Positions 1-8,558 of a DNA stretch of 64,000 nt are shown piece by piece. Under the pieces are notes generated by a model, which worked only from the letters and a program-made list of their open reading frames with translations, was not told the origin of the DNA and did no database searches. The position numbers and the translations under genes are program-made. The stretch is from assembly GCA_024234075.1 (NCBI GenBank), contig JACKOV010000007.1, forward strand, positions 62,001-126,000, read 5' to 3'. Source of the DNA: Nevskiaceae bacterium (GTDB lineage: Bacteria; Pseudomonadota; Gammaproteobacteria; Steroidobacterales; Steroidobacteraceae). Within the stretch, counting starts at the first letter, position 1. Every line of letters starts with the position of its first letter.

Positions 1-321
1 GTGATCGGCCCCGCGATTGCCGCGGCACGCGCCGCCGGCATCGATGCCACGGGCCCGGTGCCGGCCGACACGGTGTTCGTGCCGCGCGAACTGGCCCGCT
101 ACGACGTGGTGCTGGCGATGTACCACGACCAGGGGCTGCCGGTGCTCAAGCACGCCGGTTTCGGCCACGCGGTCAACGTGACCCTCGGCTTGCCGGTGCT
201 GCGCACCTCGGTCGATCACGGTACCGCGCTCGATCTCGCCGGCAGCGGTCGCGCGGATCCCGGCAGCCTCGAGGCCGCGATCGCCCTGGCGATCGACCTG
301 GCGCAACGACGAGCCCGCTGA
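1..321 (+). CDS. pdxA: 4-hydroxythreonine-4-phosphate dehydrogenase, C-terminal part
   Basis: The 3' portion of PdxA, which oxidises 4-phosphohydroxy-threonine in the DXP-dependent pyridoxal phosphate pathway. About 106 residues are visible. They include the conserved MYHDQG segment (metal and substrate site), the NVTLGLPV strand and the DHGTALD motif near the C terminus. The gene runs off the left edge of the window, so its start is not seen; the usual length is about 330 residues. The TGA stop is followed directly by the GTG start of rsmA, the common pdxA-ksgA arrangement, so the two are probably translated in tandem. Confidence 0.95.
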   Translation: MIGPAIAAARAAGIDATGPVPADTVFVPRELARYDVVLAMYHDQGLPVLKHAGFGHAVNVTLGLPVLRTSVDHGTALDLAGSGRADPGSLEAAIALAIDLAQRRAR

Positions 322-1098
322 GTGCCCTACGCCCGCAAGCGCTTCGGCCAGCATTTCCTGCACGATCCGGCAGCGATCGCGCAGATCCTCGAGGCCATCG
401 ACGCCCGCCCCGGCGAGGCGCTGGTCGAAATCGGGCCGGGGCGCGGCGCCCTGACGGCCCAGTTGCTGGCGGCGGCCGGCGCGCTCGATGCCGTCGAGAT
501 CGACCGCGACCTCGCCGCGGCACTGCGCACGACCTGGGCCCACCGCGCGGAGTTCATGCTGCACGAGGCCGACGCGCTGCAGTTCGATTTCGCGGCGCTG
601 GCGCAGGCCCGCGGCCGGCCGCTGCGGGTGGTCGGCAACCTGCCCTACAATATTTCGACACCGCTGCTGTTCCACCTGCTGCGTACGCCGGCTGCGCTGC
701 AAGACCTGCATGTCATGTTGCAGCGAGAGGTCGTGGAACGGATCTGTGCCGCGCCCGGCGGCCGCGACTACGGCCGCTTGACCGTGATGCTCGCACCCTG
801 GGTCGAGGCCGAAAGCCTGTTCGATGTCGGTCCCGGTGCATTCCGGCCGCCACCGCAGATCTGGTCCTCGGTCGCACGCCTGCGGGTACGCCGGCAGCCG
901 GCTTTTGCGGTCGATGCGCGCTACGGCCGGGTCGTCGCCGCGGCCTTCGCGCAGCGCCGCAAGACGCTGCGCAATGCACTGCGCACGTTGCTGGACAGCG
1001 GCGCGATCGAAGCCTGCGGCATCGATCCCGGTGTGCGGCCGGAAACGCTCGCGCCGGCACAGTTCGGCGCGCTTGCACAGCTCTTGCCCAGCGGCTAG
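322..1098 (+). CDS. rsmA: 16S rRNA adenine-1518/1519 N6-dimethyltransferase (KsgA)
   Basis: Transfers four methyl groups from SAM to two adjacent adenines in the 3' terminal helix of 16S rRNA during late 30S maturation. The protein has 258 residues, normal for the family. GQHFL (residues 9-13) and EIGPGRG (36-42) form the SAM pocket, the catalytic NLPYNIS lies near residue 107, and FRPPP with a C-terminal helical domain follows. Translation starts at a GTG immediately after the pdxA stop; the conserved YARKRFGQHFL begins right there, which supports this start. It lies upstream of a stress protein gene and apaGH. Confidence 0.97.
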   Translation: MPYARKRFGQHFLHDPAAIAQILEAIDARPGEALVEIGPGRGALTAQLLAAAGALDAVEIDRDLAAALRTTWAHRAEFMLHEADALQFDFAALAQARGRPLRVVGNLPYNISTPLLFHLLRTPAALQDLHVMLQREVVERICAAPGGRDYGRLTVMLAPWVEAESLFDVGPGAFRPPPQIWSSVARLRVRRQPAFAVDARYGRVVAAAFAQRRKTLRNALRTLLDSGAIEACGIDPGVRPETLAPAQFGALAQLLPSG

Positions 1099-1108
1099 CT
1101 TGCAGACC

Positions 1109-1552
1109 ATGAGCACCTACAAACGATTGCTGCTGGTGGTCGATCTCAGCGACGACAGCCTGACCATCGGACGCCGGGCCCAGACGCTCGCCAGAACCTT
1201 CGGCGCGCGGATCGACCTGCTGCACGTGTTCGAGTTCGTGCCGGTCGAGCCCATGGGCGAGACCCTGATGCCGGCGGTGGAAATCGAGGAAGAACTGCTC
1301 GAGCGCGCCAAACAGCGCCTCAAGCGCCTCGCCGTGGAGCTCGACCTGGAAGACGCCGAACTGTTCATCGAGGCCGGCAACGTCAAATCGGAGATCCTGC
1401 GGGTCGCACGTGAACGCGGCAGCGATCTGATCGTCATCGGCAGCCGCGAGCGCCACGGCATGTCGATCCTCGTCAACCTGACCGAAGATACGGTGCTGCA
1501 TGGCGCACCCTGCGACGTCCTGGCCGTGCGCGTCGGCGGCACAGGCCGCTGA
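1109..1552 (+). CDS. Universal stress protein, UspA type
   Basis: A 147-residue single Usp domain. It opens with a hydrophobic strand and the acidic VVDLSDDS segment, as in UspA (AVDLSPES), and ends with IGSRERHG followed by CDVLAVRV. The ATP-binding G-2x-G-9x-G-S motif of the UspFG type is not clearly present, so a non-ATP-binding UspA-like dimer is more likely. The ATG at 1109 was chosen because the first Usp beta strand begins four residues later. It sits between rsmA and apaG, not a classical position, and is probably co-transcribed with them. Its cellular role cannot be told from the sequence. Confidence 0.88.
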   Translation: MSTYKRLLLVVDLSDDSLTIGRRAQTLARTFGARIDLLHVFEFVPVEPMGETLMPAVEIEEELLERAKQRLKRLAVELDLEDAELFIEAGNVKSEILRVARERGSDLIVIGSRERHGMSILVNLTEDTVLHGAPCDVLAVRVGGTGR

Positions 1553-1631
1553 CCCGCCGACGTCGTCATCCCGTTCAGCCACCGCCCTGCGCGTGGCGCC
1601 ACCTCCAGATCACAAGGCAGCGTGAATCCCG

Positions 1632-2012
1632 ATGAGCGGCCCTTCGAGCACTATCCGCGTCGACGTGCAGACCACGTTCCTGGCCGAGCAGTCGGTGCCG
1701 GACGACCAGCGCTACGTGTTCGCGTACACGATCACCATCCGCAACGAGGGCGAGACGGCCGCGCGACTGCTGACCCGCCACTGGATCATCACGGATTCGA
1801 ACGGCAAGGTGCAGGAGGTGCGCGGCAGCGGCGTCGTCGGCGAGCAGCCCCACCTGCGGCCCGGCCAGGCGTTCCGCTATACCAGCGGTGCGGTGATCGA
1901 AACGCCGGTGGGTGCCATGCACGGCAGCTACCAGATGCTCGGCGACGACGGCTCGAAGTTCGAAGCGCCGATCCAGCCGTTCCGGCTGGCCATGCCCGGG
2001 GTGCTCAACTGA
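1632..2012 (+). CDS. apaG: ApaG protein
   Basis: A 126-residue ApaG/DUF525 domain with an all-beta fibronectin-like fold. Typical family segments are visible: FAYTITIRNEG, LLTRHWIITDS, VRGSGVVGEQP and the MHGSYQM loop. The family has been linked to Co2+/Mg2+ efflux in enterobacteria, but its biochemical activity is not established. The gene lies 13 nt upstream of apaH, the conserved ksgA-apaG-apaH order, with the stress protein gene inserted in front. Confidence 0.95.
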   Translation: MSGPSSTIRVDVQTTFLAEQSVPDDQRYVFAYTITIRNEGETAARLLTRHWIITDSNGKVQEVRGSGVVGEQPHLRPGQAFRYTSGAVIETPVGAMHGSYQMLGDDGSKFEAPIQPFRLAMPGVLN

Positions 2013-2025
2013 AACCGGTCGGGCG

Positions 2026-2889
2026 ATGACGCGGATCGCGATCGGCGACGTGCAGGGCTGCGGCGAGGAGCTGCGCGCGCTGGTGGCGCGTACCGGCTTT
2101 TCGGCGGACCGGGACCAGCTCTGGTTCGTCGGCGACCTGGTCAACCGCGGCCCACAGTCGCTCGATGTGCTGCGCTGGGTACGCAGCCTCGGCGACGCCG
2201 CGATCGTCGTGCTCGGCAACCACGATCTGCATCTGCTCGCCGTGGCCTATGGCGGGCATCGCCGGCTGCGCGCCGGCGATACGCTCGAGGCGATCCTCGC
2301 GGCCCGCGACCGGGACAGCCTGCTGGAGTGGCTGCTGCATCGTCCACTGGCCTGGCAGGACGATGACGATGCGGCGAGGCCAGCAAGCCGTGGCGATGTG
2401 CGCGGCGATCTGCTGGTGCACGCCGGCCTCGTGCCGCAATGGTCGGGCGCCGACGCGCTGCGTCTCGCAGCCGAAGTCGAGCAGCAGCTGCGCCGCGCCC
2501 CAGAAGCCTTGTTCGCGACCATGTACGGCAATCAGCCGGATCGCTGGGACGAGTCGCTGACCGGCCCGGATCGCTGGCGCGTGGTGATCAACGTGCTGAC
2601 GCGGATGCGCTTCTGTCGCGCCAACGGCCGGATCGATCTGCGGCACAAAGGCGCGCCGGGCACGCAACCGGAAGGCTGGCTGCCCTGGTTCGATGTGCCG
2701 TCCCGCGCCAGTGCCGACCGCCGCGTGATCTGCGGGCATTGGTCGACGCTCGGGCTGCTGCAGCGGCCGGACCTGCTGGCGCTCGACACCGGCTGCGTCT
2801 GGGGCGGCGCGCTGACCGCCGTATCGCTCGACGACGAGCGTTGCTGGCAACTACCCTGCCGCGGTCATCAGACGCCGGGCGACGACTGA
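2026..2889 (+). CDS. apaH: Symmetrical diadenosine tetraphosphatase
   Basis: Hydrolyses Ap4A symmetrically to two ADP and removes NpN caps from RNA. The 287-residue protein carries the metallophosphatase motifs GDVQGC (7-12), GDLVNRGP (36-43) and GNHD (64-67), then a later HAGLVPQW and a GHWST near the C terminus. The ATG at 2026 was chosen because the first metal motif begins seven residues later; an in-frame opening upstream lies inside apaG. Its last 22 nt overlap the 3' end of the convergent lipoprotein gene. Confidence 0.97.
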   Translation: MTRIAIGDVQGCGEELRALVARTGFSADRDQLWFVGDLVNRGPQSLDVLRWVRSLGDAAIVVLGNHDLHLLAVAYGGHRRLRAGDTLEAILAARDRDSLLEWLLHRPLAWQDDDDAARPASRGDVRGDLLVHAGLVPQWSGADALRLAAEVEQQLRRAPEALFATMYGNQPDRWDESLTGPDRWRVVINVLTRMRFCRANGRIDLRHKGAPGTQPEGWLPWFDVPSRASADRRVICGHWSTLGLLQRPDLLALDTGCVWGGALTAVSLDDERCWQLPCRGHQTPGDD

Positions 2890-3353
2890 CTCCAGCTCAC
2901 GCGGATCTGCGGCGTATCGCGCAGATAGACCGACGGTGCCAGCTCCAGATCCACCGGCCCCGTGGCGGCCGCGCTCACCGGCAACAGCACGCGCTGCGCG
3001 GCCTGCACCTCGAGCTGGCCGATCGTGCCCGGCCGGACGCGGAACGCCAGCCGCACCGGCCAGCCCGCGGCAGACCGCGGCGTCATCGTGAAGCTGCCGG
3101 AGACCGGCGCAGCGGACAGGTCGACGACCAGGGTGTTGCGCTTCCAGTACTGCGGAAACGCCGTCGAGGCGGCGCCATCGGCTGCCGCAAACGCGATCTC
3201 GTCGACCGCCGGCGCCGCCGCCACCGGCTTGGCGCCGAAAGGCCACAGCGAACCGAGCCGCGGCAGACTCGAACAGCCCGCGAGCACAGCACACAGCGTC
3301 ACGGCCAGCAGGGCACGCACGGGGCCGGCCACCGCACGATCGAACGGAATCAT
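2868..3353 (-). CDS. Putative lipoprotein, function unknown
   Basis: A 161-residue protein with a type II signal peptide: basic MIPFDR start, hydrophobic core and lipobox LAGC with the lipidated Cys at about residue 27. The mature part is predicted to be mostly beta strand. No recognised domain. The start at 3353 places the lipobox correctly; an upstream in-frame extension would bury the signal peptide. The gene is divergent from the kynurenine operon (68-nt gap) and converges on apaH with a short 3' overlap. Likely exported and anchored to the inner or outer membrane; substrate or partner unknown. Confidence 0.72.
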   Translation of the reverse strand: MIPFDRAVAGPVRALLAVTLCAVLAGCSSLPRLGSLWPFGAKPVAAAPAVDEIAFAAADGAASTAFPQYWKRNTLVVDLSAAPVSGSFTMTPRSAAGWPVRLAFRVRPGTIGQLEVQAAQRVLLPVSAAATGPVDLELAPSVYLRDTPQIRVSWSQSSPGV

Positions 3354-3420
3354 GACCACCTCCACCCGCAGCGGGCGACTGCGCGTAACATACGCGAGAT
3401 CCGGGACTGAATTCCGTGAC

Positions 3421-3936
3421 ATGGCCCCTATCACAACCCTGAACCTCGCCCGCTGGATCGACGAGCATCGGCCGCTGCTGAAGCCCCCTGTCGGCAATAA
3501 GCGAATCTTCCCGCAAGGCGATTTCATCATCATGGCGGTCGGCGGACCGAACTCGCGCAAAGACTTCCACGTCGACCCGGCCGAAGAGTTCTTCTATCAG
3601 CTCGAAGGCGACATGCTGCTGAGGACGGTCCAGGACGGCCGGATCGTCGATGTGCCGATCCGCCAGGGCGAGATGCTGCTGCTGCCGCCGAATGTGCCGC
3701 ACTCGCCGCAGCGTTTCGCCGGCACGATCGGCCTGGTCGTCGAACGCGGGCGCCGCCCGGGCGAGCTCGACGGACTGCAGTGGTACTGCGAACGCTGCGA
3801 GCAGTTGCTCTATGAAGAAATTTTTCCGCTGACCGACATCGAAACCCAGTTCCCGCCGATCTTCGCGCGCTTTTTCGGCAGCCTGGACGCCCGTACCTGC
3901 AAGCACTGCGGCGCAGTGATGGAGCCGCCGACGTGA
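3421..3936 (+). CDS. nbaC: 3-hydroxyanthranilate 3,4-dioxygenase
   Basis: Opens the ring of 3-hydroxyanthranilate to give the semialdehyde that closes to quinolinate, a precursor of NAD. The 171-residue cupin has the iron ligands H50, E56 and H94, substrate arginines near 46 and 98, and a C-terminal rubredoxin-like iron site made of CERC (123-126) and CKHC (160-163). This spacing fits the bacterial enzyme closely. It is first in a four-gene kynurenine operon and its stop overlaps the next start (GTGA). No upstream promoter could be assigned with certainty in the short divergent gap. Confidence 0.95.
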   Translation: MAPITTLNLARWIDEHRPLLKPPVGNKRIFPQGDFIIMAVGGPNSRKDFHVDPAEEFFYQLEGDMLLRTVQDGRIVDVPIRQGEMLLLPPNVPHSPQRFAGTIGLVVERGRRPGELDGLQWYCERCEQLLYEEIFPLTDIETQFPPIFARFFGSLDARTCKHCGAVMEPPT

Positions 3937-4775
3937 AGCTCGCCGCCGCGGGCGGCCCGGCCTCCTCGTTGCGGATCGATCTCGCCTCGCCGGTGAGCCT
4001 GGCGCGGACAATGCGCTTCGATGCCGACGATCCGCGGCATTTCGACGCGCCTGCACCGCGTCGCCGGCCGCTGGTCCTGCCGGGCTTCGAGGGCCAGGTG
4101 AGCCGGGGCGCGAGCTGCAACTGCGCCGTCATCGAGCTGACGCCCCACTGCAACGGCACGCATACCGAAAGCGTCGCGCATCTGGTCGTCGAACCGCGCG
4201 ATGTCTGCGAACTCGTGCCGCTCGCGCCGCTGCCGGCGCTGCTGCTGACGCTCGATCCCGTACCGGCCGCCAGCAGCGACGAGAGCAGCGACCCCGCTCC
4301 CCAGCCAGGCGACTGGCTGCTGACCCGGGCTGCCTTGTGCGCAGCCTGGCCCGCGACGCTGTCGTTCACACCCCGCGCACTGGTGCTGCGCACCGGCGCC
4401 GGCGGACATCGCGACCCGGCGCAAACCGGCCCGACCGGGACCGCACCCACTACCGCGCAGACCACCCCTTATCTGTCGCGGCAACTGGCCACGGAACTGG
4501 TGGCGCGCGGCATCGAACATCTGGTCGTCGATCTGCCGTCGATCGATCGCGGCCACGATCGCGGGCGGCTGTGCGGACACCGGCTGTTCTTCGGCCTGCC
4601 GCCCGGCAGCACCCGGCTGGCCGAGGCCGGACGGCCCGATTGCACGATCACCGAGCTGGCGGCGATACCGGCTTCGCTGCCGGACGGGCCCTATGCGCTG
4701 CAACTGACCCTGCCGCAGATCAGCGGCGACGCGATCCCGAGCCGGCCGCTGCTCTATCGGGTGGAGACGGTATGA
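3933..4775 (+). CDS. Cyclase-family hydrolase, probable kynurenine formamidase
   Basis: A 280-residue member of the putative-cyclase (PF04199-like) metal hydrolases. The metal motif reads HCNGTHTESVAH (residues 72-83), where KynB enzymes have H-x-G-T-H-x-D-A-P-x-H, so Asp is replaced by Glu. It is longer than classical KynB (about 210 residues) because of an extra linker around residues 110-170. Its position between the 3-hydroxyanthranilate dioxygenase and kynureninase, with 4-nt overlaps on both sides, points to N-formylkynurenine hydrolysis. That assignment is inferred from context. The start is GTG. Confidence 0.78.
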   Translation: MKLAAAGGPASSLRIDLASPVSLARTMRFDADDPRHFDAPAPRRRPLVLPGFEGQVSRGASCNCAVIELTPHCNGTHTESVAHLVVEPRDVCELVPLAPLPALLLTLDPVPAASSDESSDPAPQPGDWLLTRAALCAAWPATLSFTPRALVLRTGAGGHRDPAQTGPTGTAPTTAQTTPYLSRQLATELVARGIEHLVVDLPSIDRGHDRGRLCGHRLFFGLPPGSTRLAEAGRPDCTITELAAIPASLPDGPYALQLTLPQISGDAIPSRPLLYRVETV

Positions 4776-6058
4776 GCAGTCTGGCACGCAGCCTCGACCT
4801 GGCCCGGGCACGCGACGCCGCCGATCCGCTGCAAAGCTATCGCGACCGCTTCCATCTGCCCACGGCCGCCGACGGTCGACCCCTGACCTATCTCTGCGGA
4901 CATTCGCTCGGGCTCGCGCCGCTGCGCGCGCGGGAGTACGTTGCGCAGGAGCTCGACGACTGGGCACGACTGGGGGTCATGGGCCACCACGTCGCCACAC
5001 GCCCCTGGGTCGGCTACGCCGACCACGCCAAACAAGGTCTGGCCGTGCTCGCCGGCGCACAGCCGGTGGACGTGGTCGCCATGAACTCGCTGACCGCGAA
5101 CCTGCATCTGATGCTGACGGCCTTCTATCGTCCGCATGGCGCGCGTACGCGGATCCTGATCGAGGCCGGGGCCTTTTCCTCGGACCGGCACGCCGTCGCC
5201 TCGCAGATCGCCTGGCACGGTCTCGAGCCGGCCGCACAACTGGTCGAGCTCGAGCCCGACCCACGCAGCGGCGTGTTCGATGAAGCGGCGATCGAGGCGG
5301 CCATCGCCCGCGAGGGCGAGCGCCTGGCGCTGGTGCTCTGGCCCGGCGTGCAATACCGCACCGGCCAGGCTTTCGACAACGCGCGGATCGCCCGTGCCGC
5401 GCATGCCGTCGGTGCGCTGGCCGGCTTCGACCACGCACATGCCATCGGCAACCTGCCGCTGACGCTGGCCGCCGACGAGGCCGACTTCGCGGTCTGGTGC
5501 TGCTACAAGTATCTGAACGCCGGACCGGGCGCGATCGGTGGCTGCTTCGTGCATCCGCGGCATACCCGCGACGACCGCCAGCGCGGTCTGGAGGGCTGGT
5601 GGGGTCACGACGCCGCCACCCGCTTCCAGATGGACCCAGGCTTCGTCGCCGAAGCCGGTGCCGCAGGCTTTGCGCTCAGCAACCCGCCGATTCTCTCGAC
5701 GGCCCCCTTGCTGGCCTCGCTGGAGCTGTTCGCCGCCGCCGACATCGTGGCGCTGCGGCGCAAGTCGGTCGAGCTGACGGCTTTCCTCGAAGCATTGATC
5801 CGCGACTGCGCCGGTTCGCAGTTGCGCGTGCTGACCCCACAAGCTCCTCGGCAACGCGGCGCGCAGTTGTCGCTGCAATTCGCCGGCGGCGGCGCACATG
5901 CCCGTGCGGTGTTCGAGCGCCTCGCCGCCGACGGGCTGGTCTGCGACCTACGCGAGCCGGATATCCTGCGAGTCGCACCCGTGCCGCTCTACAACCGCTG
6001 CGAAGATGCCTGGCGGTTCGCCGCCAGCCTCGAGACCGCACTGCGCCACACCGGCTGA
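4772..6058 (+). CDS. kynU: Kynureninase
   Basis: PLP-dependent fold-type I enzyme that cleaves kynurenine or 3-hydroxykynurenine to (3-hydroxy)anthranilate and alanine. It has 428 residues, typical for the family. YLCGHSLGL near the N terminus, the FDHAHAIGN segment (PLP-contacting Asp) and CCYKYLNAGPG with the Schiff-base lysine at about residue 246 are all present. The ATG overlaps the preceding stop by 4 nt, which indicates translational coupling. Together with kmo 12 nt downstream it supplies 3-hydroxyanthranilate to the first gene of the operon. Confidence 0.97.
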   Translation: MSSLARSLDLARARDAADPLQSYRDRFHLPTAADGRPLTYLCGHSLGLAPLRAREYVAQELDDWARLGVMGHHVATRPWVGYADHAKQGLAVLAGAQPVDVVAMNSLTANLHLMLTAFYRPHGARTRILIEAGAFSSDRHAVASQIAWHGLEPAAQLVELEPDPRSGVFDEAAIEAAIAREGERLALVLWPGVQYRTGQAFDNARIARAAHAVGALAGFDHAHAIGNLPLTLAADEADFAVWCCYKYLNAGPGAIGGCFVHPRHTRDDRQRGLEGWWGHDAATRFQMDPGFVAEAGAAGFALSNPPILSTAPLLASLELFAAADIVALRRKSVELTAFLEALIRDCAGSQLRVLTPQAPRQRGAQLSLQFAGGGAHARAVFERLAADGLVCDLREPDILRVAPVPLYNRCEDAWRFAASLETALRHTG

Positions 6059-6069
6059 ACACCCGCCCC

Positions 6070-7470
6070 ATGCCCTCGCCTCAGCACGACCGCACCACCA
6101 CCCGTCGCGACCCGATCATCAACGTGATCGGCGCAGGCCTCGCCGGCTCGCTGCTGGCCTTGTTGCTGGCACAGCAGGGCCGGCAGGTGCGTGTCTTCGA
6201 ACGACGCCCCGATCCACGCCTGGCCGCAGTCGAGCGCGGCCGCTCGATCAACCTCGCGCTGGCCGCGCGCGGCATCCGCGCGCTGGAGACCGCCGGCGTG
6301 ATGCCGACGATCCGTCCGCTGCTGATCGAAATGCGCGGCCGCATGATCCACGAGGGCGATGGCCAGCAGTCGCTGGTGCGCTACGGGCAACGACCGCAGG
6401 AAGTCATCCATTCGGTGTCCCGCGCGGCCCTGAATCTCGCCCTGCTCGAAGCGGCCGACGCCTTCGAGAATGTCGAGTTGCGTTTCGACCAGGCCTGCCG
6501 CGGCGTCGATCCGGCCACCGATACGCTGCAACTGCGCGACACGGTCAGCGGCGAGGACTACGGACTGCCGCTCACGCCGACCATCGCCGCCGACGGCGCC
6601 GGCTCGGCCGTGCGGCAGGCACTGGCGGCGGCCGGCCGGCTGCAGGTACGCGAAGAGCCACTGGCCCACGACTACAAGGAGCTGACCATCCCGCCGGGCC
6701 CCGATGGCCGCTTTGCGCTCGAACCGCATGCGCTGCATATCTGGCCGCGCGGCGGCTACATGCTGATCGCCCTGCCGAATCCGGACGCGAGCTTCACCTG
6801 TACCTTGTTCCTGGCGCGCGACGGCGCCACGAGCTTCGCGGCACTGCGCTCACCGGCCGATGTGGACGCCTTCTTCCGGCGCGAGTTCCCGGATGCCGTG
6901 CCGCTGCTCGGCGATCCTGCCGCACAGTACGCGGCCCATCCGCAAAGCCAGCTCGGCACGGTCTACTGCGATCACTGGCAGGCCGGCGGCCAGGTGGTCC
7001 TGCTCGGCGATGCCGCCCATGCGATCGTGCCGTTCCATGGCCAGGGCATGAACTGCGCGTTCGAGGACTGCATCGAGCTGGCCCGCCTGATCGAGATCGA
7101 GGCCGACCGGGAACAGGCGTTTGCCGAGTTCCAGCGACGTCGCCAGCCGAATGCCGATGCGATCGCCCGCATGGCGCTCGAGAACTATGTCGAGATGCGC
7201 GACACGGTCCGTGAACCGCGCTTCCTGCGCCAGAAGCAGCTCGCGCTACAGCTGGAACGGCGGCACCCGCAGCGCTTCATCCCGCGCTATTCGATGGTGA
7301 GCTTCCATCCGGAGATTCCGTATGCCGAAGCGCTGCGCCGCGGGGAAGTGCAGCAGCGCATCCTCGATGCGCTGGACGGCGGCGGCGAGGCCACCGCACC
7401 GGGACCGATCGACCTGGCACAGGCCGATGCGCTGGTAACCCGCCAACTCGAAGCGCTCGCGCCGATCTGA
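6070..7470 (+). CDS. kmo: Kynurenine 3-monooxygenase
   Basis: FAD-dependent aromatic hydroxylase that converts kynurenine to 3-hydroxykynurenine with NADPH and O2. The 466-residue protein has the dinucleotide motif GAGLAG (21-26), the ERGRSINLAL segment typical of KMO, and the second FAD motif GDAAHAIVPFHGQGMN. The C-terminal region holds the PRYSMVSFH segment conserved in KMO. It is last in the operon. Tryptophan dioxygenase is not in this window, so kynurenine must be made elsewhere or taken up. Confidence 0.97.
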   Translation: MPSPQHDRTTTRRDPIINVIGAGLAGSLLALLLAQQGRQVRVFERRPDPRLAAVERGRSINLALAARGIRALETAGVMPTIRPLLIEMRGRMIHEGDGQQSLVRYGQRPQEVIHSVSRAALNLALLEAADAFENVELRFDQACRGVDPATDTLQLRDTVSGEDYGLPLTPTIAADGAGSAVRQALAAAGRLQVREEPLAHDYKELTIPPGPDGRFALEPHALHIWPRGGYMLIALPNPDASFTCTLFLARDGATSFAALRSPADVDAFFRREFPDAVPLLGDPAAQYAAHPQSQLGTVYCDHWQAGGQVVLLGDAAHAIVPFHGQGMNCAFEDCIELARLIEIEADREQAFAEFQRRRQPNADAIARMALENYVEMRDTVREPRFLRQKQLALQLERRHPQRFIPRYSMVSFHPEIPYAEALRRGEVQQRILDALDGGGEATAPGPIDLAQADALVTRQLEALAPI

Positions 7471-7570
7471 GCGCCTGCGGACGCTGCGGGCTCGCGCACC
7501 AACAGGGTCATCCCGTCGATGCGGTCCGGCAGTCGGCGGCCCGGCCGCGAACCGGCCAGGCCGCCGTGGA

Positions 7571-7894
7571 TCACTTTTTCTTCTTTGCGACGGTCTTGCG
7601 TGCGACCTTGGCCTTGGCCCGGACCGCCACCTTCTTGGCAGTTTTCTGGGCCGTTTTCTGGGCCGTTTTCTGGGCGACCTTTTTCGCAGCCTTCTTGCGC
7701 TTCGGCTTGGCGGCCTTGGCGGCCGCTTCGGCGGCGGAAGTGCGGCTCAGATCGGCGGCGTGCGCACGCTGGTAGGACTGGATGTCCTTGAACTTGCCCG
7801 ATGCATCGCGCTTGGCGTAGAGCTTCTTGCCAGCGCTGCTGTACATCACGGTGCGTCGCGCCTTGCCGCGTTTGGCCTTCTTCTTCGCTGCCAT
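7571..7894 (-). CDS. Lysine-rich histone H1-like protein
   Basis: A 107-residue, very basic protein. It opens with MAAKKKAKRGKARR, has a short possibly folded middle (MYSSAGKKLYAKRD...FKDIQSYQRAH, about residues 17-48), then an Ala/Lys-rich tail with three QKTA repeats and a KKKK end. Such tails resemble bacterial H1-like and AlgP-type DNA-binding proteins; nucleic acid binding is inferred from composition. The ATG at 7894 was chosen because TCCTCC (complement of GGAGGA) at 7902-7907 lies 7 nt upstream; an ATG at 7901 is out of frame. It follows folA on the same strand. Confidence 0.72.
   Translation of the reverse strand: MAAKKKAKRGKARRTVMYSSAGKKLYAKRDASGKFKDIQSYQRAHAADLSRTSAAEAAAKAAKPKRKKAAKKVAQKTAQKTAQKTAKKVAVRAKAKVARKTVAKKKK
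7641..7676. repeat. Three tandem 12-nt repeats inside the H1-like gene
   Basis: Three adjacent near-identical copies of gttttctgggcc encode the repeated Gln-Lys-Thr-Ala units of the lysine-rich tail. The exact tandem array could change length by slippage in 4-residue, in-frame steps. Confidence 0.9.
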
Positions 7895-7982
7895 CAATCA
7901 TTCCTCCAGATGCCCGAATATCCGGGCGCGGGGCGAGACTAACATTCCCGGCCCCCGATTTGAGAGCCCGTCGCGAGGCGCG

Positions 7983-8513
7983 CTAGCCTTCCGGCATGCG
8001 TCGATGCAGCTCGACGAAGCTCATGTCGAGCGGATTGCGCGCATCCTGCGGGTAGTGTTCGACCTGGGCTTCGAGCCACTGCCGGGAATCGAACGGCGGC
8101 AAACGGGTGTCGCCATCGGGCCTGGCATGCACGCGCGTCAGCAGCACGCGCGTCGCCTGCGGCAGCGCCAACGCATAGATGTCGGCGCCACCGATCACCA
8201 TCAGCTCCGGCGCCGGGCCCGCCGCGCGTAGCGCCGCCTCCCACTCGTGCACCACGGTCGCCGGACCCGCCTCGGCCGGCACGCGATAGTCGCGTCGCCG
8301 GGTCAGCACGATGTTCTGCCGACCCGGCAACGCCCGGCCGATCGACTCGAAGGTGCGACGGCCCATCAGCACCGGCTTGCCGAGGGTCTGCGCCTTGAAG
8401 CGGCGCAGATCCTCGGGCAGGCGCCAGGGCAGCGCGCCGTCGCGGCCGATCACGCCGTTGTCGGCCACCGCGACCACCAGCGTGACTTGCGGTCGACGCA
8501 GATCGGTGGTCAC
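7983..8513 (-). CDS. folA: Dihydrofolate reductase
   Basis: Reduces dihydrofolate to tetrahydrofolate with NADPH and so recycles the product of ThyA encoded upstream. The 176-residue protein shows the VAVADNGVIGRDGALPWRLPED start (substrate-binding Trp and acidic residue), MGRRTFESIG and the VIGGADIY cofactor motif. It lies in a minus-strand run lgt-thyA-SET-folA, a common folate/thymidylate arrangement with an unusual gene inserted. The spacing from the SET gene is 45 nt. Confidence 0.97.
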   Translation of the reverse strand: MTTDLRRPQVTLVVAVADNGVIGRDGALPWRLPEDLRRFKAQTLGKPVLMGRRTFESIGRALPGRQNIVLTRRRDYRVPAEAGPATVVHEWEAALRAAGPAPELMVIGGADIYALALPQATRVLLTRVHARPDGDTRLPPFDSRQWLEAQVEHYPQDARNPLDMSFVELHRRMPEG

Positions 8514-8558
8514 GAACCTGGATCCATCACCGGCATGAAGGGCGCAGCACCGAAGGAT

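Noticed and set aside
2962..3420. N-terminal extension of the 3-hydroxyanthranilate dioxygenase
   Set aside because: It overlaps the oppositely oriented lipoprotein gene and would displace the conserved MAPITTLNL-type start and metal-ligand positions.
7287..7901. Longer minus-strand frame beginning at ATG 7901
   Set aside because: It is out of frame with the lysine-rich protein, has its ribosome site at zero spacing and overlaps the 3' end of kmo.
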